In this document: positions 60,785-64,000 of the stretch, piece by piece
Position numbering within the stretch: position 1 is the stretch's first letter
Layout of the letters: every line of letters begins with the position of its first letter
Origin: Cyclobacteriaceae bacterium
Lineage (GTDB): Bacteria > Bacteroidota > Bacteroidia > Cytophagales > Cyclobacteriaceae
Length of the DNA stretch: 64,000 nt
Assembly: GCA_012033595.1 (NCBI GenBank)
Contig: JAAUQL010000005.1
Location: forward strand, 29,951-93,950
Direction: 5' to 3'
The notes under the pieces: generated by a model
Databases searched by the model: none
The model's input: only the letters and a program-made list of their open reading frames with translations
Told to the model about the DNA's origin: nothing
Position numbers and translations under genes: made by a program

Positions 60785-60838
60785 TGCCTCAAAAATATTG
60801 TAAAGGAATTTTTTAGCGAACTAAACGATAAATAAAAA

Positions 60839-61141
60839 GTGACTAAAGCAGAGGTTATAACCCAAATTGCCGACCAGACTGGTATTGATAAAGCCGACGT
60901 ACAAATAACTGTTGAAGCTTTTTTTAGCGTTGTGAAAAATTCGATGGCTACAGGTGAGAATATATACGTGAGAGGTTTTGGCAGCTTTGTAAACAAAAAG
61001 AGAGCTAAGAAAGTGGCCAGAAACATTTCCAAAAACACCGCTATTGTCATAGACGAACACTTTGTTCCCAGTTTTAAGCCTTCCAAAGTTTTTATTGAAA
61101 AAATAAAATCCAGTGCCAAAGTTAGAAAAGCCAACAACTGA
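60839..61141 (+). CDS. HU/IHF-family DNA-binding protein
   Basis: 100 aa from GTG 60839. Bends DNA and compacts the nucleoid. Typical features: MTKAEVITQIADQTGIDKAD, VEAFFSVVKNSMATGENIYV, RGFGSFVNKKRAKKVARNIS with the DNA-binding beta arm after it, and the closing VPSFKPSKVF. It starts a forward run ending with the RNase gene. Confidence 0.93.
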   Translation: MTKAEVITQIADQTGIDKADVQITVEAFFSVVKNSMATGENIYVRGFGSFVNKKRAKKVARNISKNTAIVIDEHFVPSFKPSKVFIEKIKSSAKVRKANN

Positions 61142-61187
61142 TTTTGCGTTTTGACTTTTTTACTCACCATTGCCTAACAAGGTTTTA

Positions 61188-62024
61188 ATGACCAAATCAA
61201 GATTACTATTATTCTTTTTTATTGTCGCTGTCACTGCGGCACTGTACATGATGCCCCGCTATGTAGTGGATAACGAGCAGCCTGCTACAACAGAAAAAGA
61301 AGAAAACCCGGCAGCACAAGCGCCAGCAACAGATACCCATAGCGAAGCCGATCATCACTTTATCATTCCGGACTCTATGATGGCCACCATAGGAAGATTT
61401 TACGATTCCTACAAAAATGCTGAAAATCAAGAAAAAAGGTTTATATTTGCAGACTCTTTGGCAAAAGCCTATAAATCAGTCGGAAAATTAGATAGTACGG
61501 CTAAATATCTGGAGATAAAAGCCATCGAAAGTCCATCAATCGAAAATTTTATTATAGCAGGAGATGGATATTATCAAGCATTTAATTTTGCAGTTGATAA
61601 AGGCAAAAGTGCTGCCCTGGCCAACAAAGCGCAGGAATATTACAAAAGGATTTTAGAAGAAAATCCTGCTTTACTTGACATCAAAGCCAAGCTTGCCATG
61701 ACGTATGTGGTGGGGGCGAGCCCAATGCAAGGCATCCAGATGCTGCAGGAAGTGCTCCAAGAAGACCCCAATAATGTAATGGCAATTTACAATTTGGGGA
61801 TGTTGTCTATCACATCAGGGCAATTGGATAAGGCGATTGAGCGGTTTAAGAACCTCAAACAACTTGACCCTCAGAATCCGGAAGCCCACTTTTATTTGGG
61901 CTATTGCTATTTTGAACTAGGAAACAAAAGCGAAGCTAAGAAGCACTTTCAGGAAGTTTTGGACCTGGAGATTAGTGGCGAATTGGTGGATGCATCAAAA
62001 GATTATTTAAAAAGAATTAACTAA
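61188..62024 (+). CDS. Membrane-anchored TPR protein
   Basis: 278 aa from ATG 61188 with one N-terminal helix (SRLLLFFFIVAVTAALYMM), a low-complexity linker rich in Ala/Thr/Glu, and tetratricopeptide repeats: RFIFADSLAKAYKSVGKLDS, NVMAIYNLGMLSITSGQLDK, AIERFKNLKQLDPQNPEAHF, YLGYCYFELGNKSEAKKHFQ. Likely periplasmic scaffold; partner unknown. A TTG start at 61170 is less likely. Found next to RNase G in many relatives, but the link is unexplained. Confidence 0.85.
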   Translation: MTKSRLLLFFFIVAVTAALYMMPRYVVDNEQPATTEKEENPAAQAPATDTHSEADHHFIIPDSMMATIGRFYDSYKNAENQEKRFIFADSLAKAYKSVGKLDSTAKYLEIKAIESPSIENFIIAGDGYYQAFNFAVDKGKSAALANKAQEYYKRILEENPALLDIKAKLAMTYVVGASPMQGIQMLQEVLQEDPNNVMAIYNLGMLSITSGQLDKAIERFKNLKQLDPQNPEAHFYLGYCYFELGNKSEAKKHFQEVLDLEISGELVDASKDYLKRIN

Positions 62025-62041
62025 TAGAAATTTTTAAAATT

Positions 62042-62131
62042 ATGCCTTGCGGTAAGAAAAGAAAAAGACATAAGATTGCTACTCACAAAAGGAAAAAGCG
62101 ATTAAGAAAAAATAGACATAAGAAGAAATAA
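62042..62131 (+). CDS. COX24/AURKAIP1-like 29-aa basic protein
   Basis: A 29-residue ORF (MPCGKKRKRHKIATHKRKKR then LRKNRHKKK), nearly all Lys/Arg/His. This peptide is highly conserved in Bacteroidota and carries the COX24/AURKAIP1 domain; mitochondrial relatives are small-subunit ribosomal proteins (mS38), so a ribosomal role is the likely inference. It was too short for standard gene calls. Located between the TPR and RNase genes, transcribed with them. Confidence 0.85.
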   Translation: MPCGKKRKRHKIATHKRKKRLRKNRHKKK

Positions 62132-62179
62132 TTTCTCCTTAGAATATTTTTCAAGGGCTTTTAACTTAAAAACAAATTA

Positions 62180-63739
62180 ATGACGTCGAGTAGTGAATTA
62201 GTAATTAATTCAACTCAAAATGGATGTCGTATAGCCCTTTTAAGAGATAAAAACCTCATTGAATATCATAATGAGGAAAATGCAAATAAGTTCACCGTAG
62301 GTGACATTTATTTAGGAACTGTTAAAAAAGTTGTTCCGGGTCTCAATGCTGCATTTATAGATATTGGCTACGAAAAGGATGCCTTTCTGCACTATTTAGA
62401 TCTCGGCCCTCAGGTAAGTTCGCTGAATAAATTCACCAAATTTGCATTAACAGGTAAACATCCTTCATATGATCTTGGCAAATTTAAAAATGAGCCGGAC
62501 ATAAACAAACTTGGCAAGATCAGCCAGGTTTTAACTAAAAACCAAAAAATACTGGTCCAGGTTGTGAAGGAGCCTATTTCTACAAAAGGGCCTCGTCTTT
62601 CATGTGAGTTGTCATTGGCAGGCAGGTACATCGTACTGGTGCCATTTTCGAATGCTGTGAGCATTTCGAAAAAAATCTCAAACAGCGATGAGCGCAAGAG
62701 ATTGCTCAGGCTGATATCATCCATCAAACCAGATAACTTTGGCGTAATCATACGCACTGTCGCCGAAAAGAAGGACGTGGCAGAGTTAGATCGCGACCTG
62801 AGGAATCTCGTTGACAAATGGAAAGAAGGGATCAAAACCCTCAAAAAAGCAAATCCACAGGATAAAATCATTGGTGAAATGAGCCGCGTATCCGCATTAT
62901 TGCGCGATGTGCTCAATGAGTCATTTGACAGCGTAATCGTGGATGACAAAGTGATATATGAAGACCTGAAGCTCTTCATCAAGGAAATAGCTCCTGACAA
63001 AGAAAAAATTGTAAAATTCTATTCGGGCAAAGCTAAAATATTTGAGAGCCAGGGTATTGAAAAGCAATTAAAATCACTTTTTGGCAAATCTATCAGCCTT
63101 TCAAATGGTAGCGGCTACCTTATTATTGAGCATACCGAGGCACTGCACGTCATCGATGTGAACTCTGGCAACAAGTCAGCCGGCGAATCGGATCAGGAAA
63201 GCACAGCGGTGAAAACCAATGTGGAAGCTGCCCGTGAAATAGCCCGTCAACTGCAACTTCGCGATATGGGAGGCATCATCGTGATCGACTTTATCGATAT
63301 GCGCCGCGCAGAAAATAAACGTCTTGTTTTTGACAAGATGAAGGAATACATGAAGGACGACAGATCCAAATTTACGGTGCTTCCACTGTCTAAATTTGGG
63401 TTGATGCAAATCACCCGGCAACGCGTGCGCCCGGAGATGAATATAAAAACCACGGAAATCTGCCCTGCTTGCGGCGGTTCTGGTAAAATTGCCCCATCCA
63501 TCCTTATTTCAGACCAGGTAGAGCGGGATTTGGACTTTTTGCTCATTAAGCAAAATGAACAAAGCATTACTATAAGTATGCATCCATACCTGTATTCTTA
63601 TTTTACCAAAGGCTTGATTTCAAAAAAATGGAAGTGGTTCTTTAAATACCGAAAGAAGATCAACTTAATCCAGGATTCCTCCCTGGCGATAACCGATTAT
63701 ATCTTTACCAACAAAATCGGCGAGCAAATAGAAATATAG
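62180..63739 (+). CDS. rng: Ribonuclease G/E
   Basis: 519 aa, 5'-end sensing endoribonuclease for rRNA maturation and mRNA decay. S1 domain near the N-terminus (VGDIYLGTVKKVVPGLNAAF, IDIGYEKDAFLHYLDLG), and RNase-H-like catalytic part with the metal-binding Asp pair in LHVIDVNSGNKSAGESDQES and IIVIDFIDMRRAENKRLVFD. The Zn-link region CPACGGSGKI follows. The protein lacks the long RNase E C-terminal scaffold. Ends the forward run before the terminator at 63761-63797. Confidence 0.95.
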   Translation: MTSSSELVINSTQNGCRIALLRDKNLIEYHNEENANKFTVGDIYLGTVKKVVPGLNAAFIDIGYEKDAFLHYLDLGPQVSSLNKFTKFALTGKHPSYDLGKFKNEPDINKLGKISQVLTKNQKILVQVVKEPISTKGPRLSCELSLAGRYIVLVPFSNAVSISKKISNSDERKRLLRLISSIKPDNFGVIIRTVAEKKDVAELDRDLRNLVDKWKEGIKTLKKANPQDKIIGEMSRVSALLRDVLNESFDSVIVDDKVIYEDLKLFIKEIAPDKEKIVKFYSGKAKIFESQGIEKQLKSLFGKSISLSNGSGYLIIEHTEALHVIDVNSGNKSAGESDQESTAVKTNVEAAREIARQLQLRDMGGIIVIDFIDMRRAENKRLVFDKMKEYMKDDRSKFTVLPLSKFGLMQITRQRVRPEMNIKTTEICPACGGSGKIAPSILISDQVERDLDFLLIKQNEQSITISMHPYLYSYFTKGLISKKWKWFFKYRKKINLIQDSSLAITDYIFTNKIGEQIEI

Positions 63740-63760
63740 AATCGAATAAAATTCGTAAAT

Positions 63761-63797
63761 AAAAAGGTGACTTTCAAAACTGGATGTCACCTTTTTT
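63761..63797 (+). terminator. Intrinsic terminator after the RNase G gene
   Basis: AAAAAGGTGAC (63761-63771), 14-base loop, GTCACCTTTTTT (63786-63797): a strong stem with flanking A- and T-runs, usable in both directions. It isolates the rng transcript from the insertion element. Confidence 0.85.
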
Positions 63798-63858
63798 ATT
63801 TGGAAGTATAAAAGCACATAGGTAACAATTTGTAAACATTACATTAAACCCTTTAACC

Positions 63859-64000
63859 TGATTTAGCCCCCTAATTCGTCGGACATAATTATAGTTTTAA
63901 ATTAGTAATTATGTCAAAGAGAAAAAGAAAATTTAGCAAAGAAGAGAAGCTCTCCATATTGAAAGAGGCTTCGGAGACAGGGTGTAAAATTGAGCCCTGG
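63859..64000 (+). mobile_element. Left end of an IS3-family element (partial)
   Basis: TGATTTAGCCCCCTAATTCG (63859-63878) looks like a left inverted repeat, starting with TG as IS3-family ends do and placed about 50 bases before the first transposase gene. The right end lies outside the window, so boundaries and target duplication cannot be checked. Confidence 0.55.
63911..64000 (+). CDS. IS3-family transposase OrfA (N-terminal fragment)
   Basis: ATG 63911 opens MSKRKRKFSKEEKLSILKEA followed by SETGCKIEPW at the window edge. This is the start of the helix-turn-helix OrfA protein of IS3-type elements (usual pattern KRRxFSxEEKxxILKEA). OrfB and the frameshift signal would follow beyond the edge. 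Confidence 0.8.
   Translation, partial: MSKRKRKFSKEEKLSILKEASETGCKIEPW

Noticed and set aside
60839..60853. Second CRP-like half site (GTGACTAAAG) at the HU start
   Set aside because: It is simply the coding start of the HU-like protein (GTG-ACT-AAA-GCA) and lacks the second half of the palindrome.
1..64000. tRNA, rRNA and CRISPR arrays
   Set aside because: Reading both strands for T-loop patterns, rRNA blocks and regularly spaced repeats gave no candidate; a covariance-model scan would be decisive.

Overview
The window is chromosomal DNA from a member of the Bacteroidota. Evidence: an alternative complex III (act) operon feeding a caa3-type cytochrome oxidase, the gliding genes gldD and gldE, a TonB receptor with an N-terminal carboxypeptidase-regulatory-like domain, a Bacteroidota-style RuvB, the tiny COX24-like basic protein, and several exact matches to the Bacteroidota sigma-A -7 element (TAnnTTTG). 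The organism looks aerobic, probably gliding and carotenoid- or light-aware; I cannot place it below phylum with certainty (Cytophagia or Saprospiria are plausible).

Layout. 0-6 kb: tail of a serine hydrolase, ruvB, queG, a DUF481-type outer-membrane protein (reverse strand) and a large AsmA-like protein. 6.2-21.3 kb: one long forward respiratory operon, actABCDEF - coxB - coxA - ctaA - ctaB - two coxC-type genes - coxD, which builds a quinol-to-oxygen chain together with its heme A supply. 21.4-35 kb: mixed genes, including an NmrA-like protein and a WD40 protein (reverse), a CarH/LitR-like B12-binding MerR regulator, a small cysteine protein next to an OprC/NosA-like copper TonB receptor, a PagL-like lipid A deacylase, a GIN-domain lipoprotein, truA and a CBM9/DUF5916 outer-membrane protein. 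35.3-37.0 kb: a murK-like kinase and murQ pair for peptidoglycan recycling. 37.3-55.1 kb: a surface polysaccharide cluster (flippase, pyruvyl transferase, glycosyltransferases, Wzy-like polymerase, three hexapeptide acyltransferases, WecG/TagA, initiating sugar transferase, Wza, Wzc); its first 7 kb is clearly more AT-rich than the rest. 55.1-60.7 kb: reverse block recG-gldD-gldE-ssb-mutY. 60.8-63.8 kb: HU-like protein, TPR protein, COX24-like peptide and RNase G/E, closed by a strong terminator. An IS3-type element begins at the right edge.

A dominant property of the window is that many otherwise well-conserved genes (actA, actB twice, actF, coxB, coxA, ctaA, recG three times, the flippase three times, and others) carry single-base frameshifts. 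In all 20 cases I found, the frame is restored by ADDING one base, almost always to a short homopolymer. This is best explained by uncorrected homopolymer deletions in the assembly rather than by gene decay. I therefore annotate these genes at full corrected length and state each break.

I found no clear new multi-gene system. The best leads are the 23.6-24.1 kb intergenic region (a perfect CRP-like palindrome and an orphan terminator between divergent genes, upstream of the B12-binding regulator), the copper receptor with its small cysteine partner, and an unrecognised broken gene at 41.1-41.5 kb.
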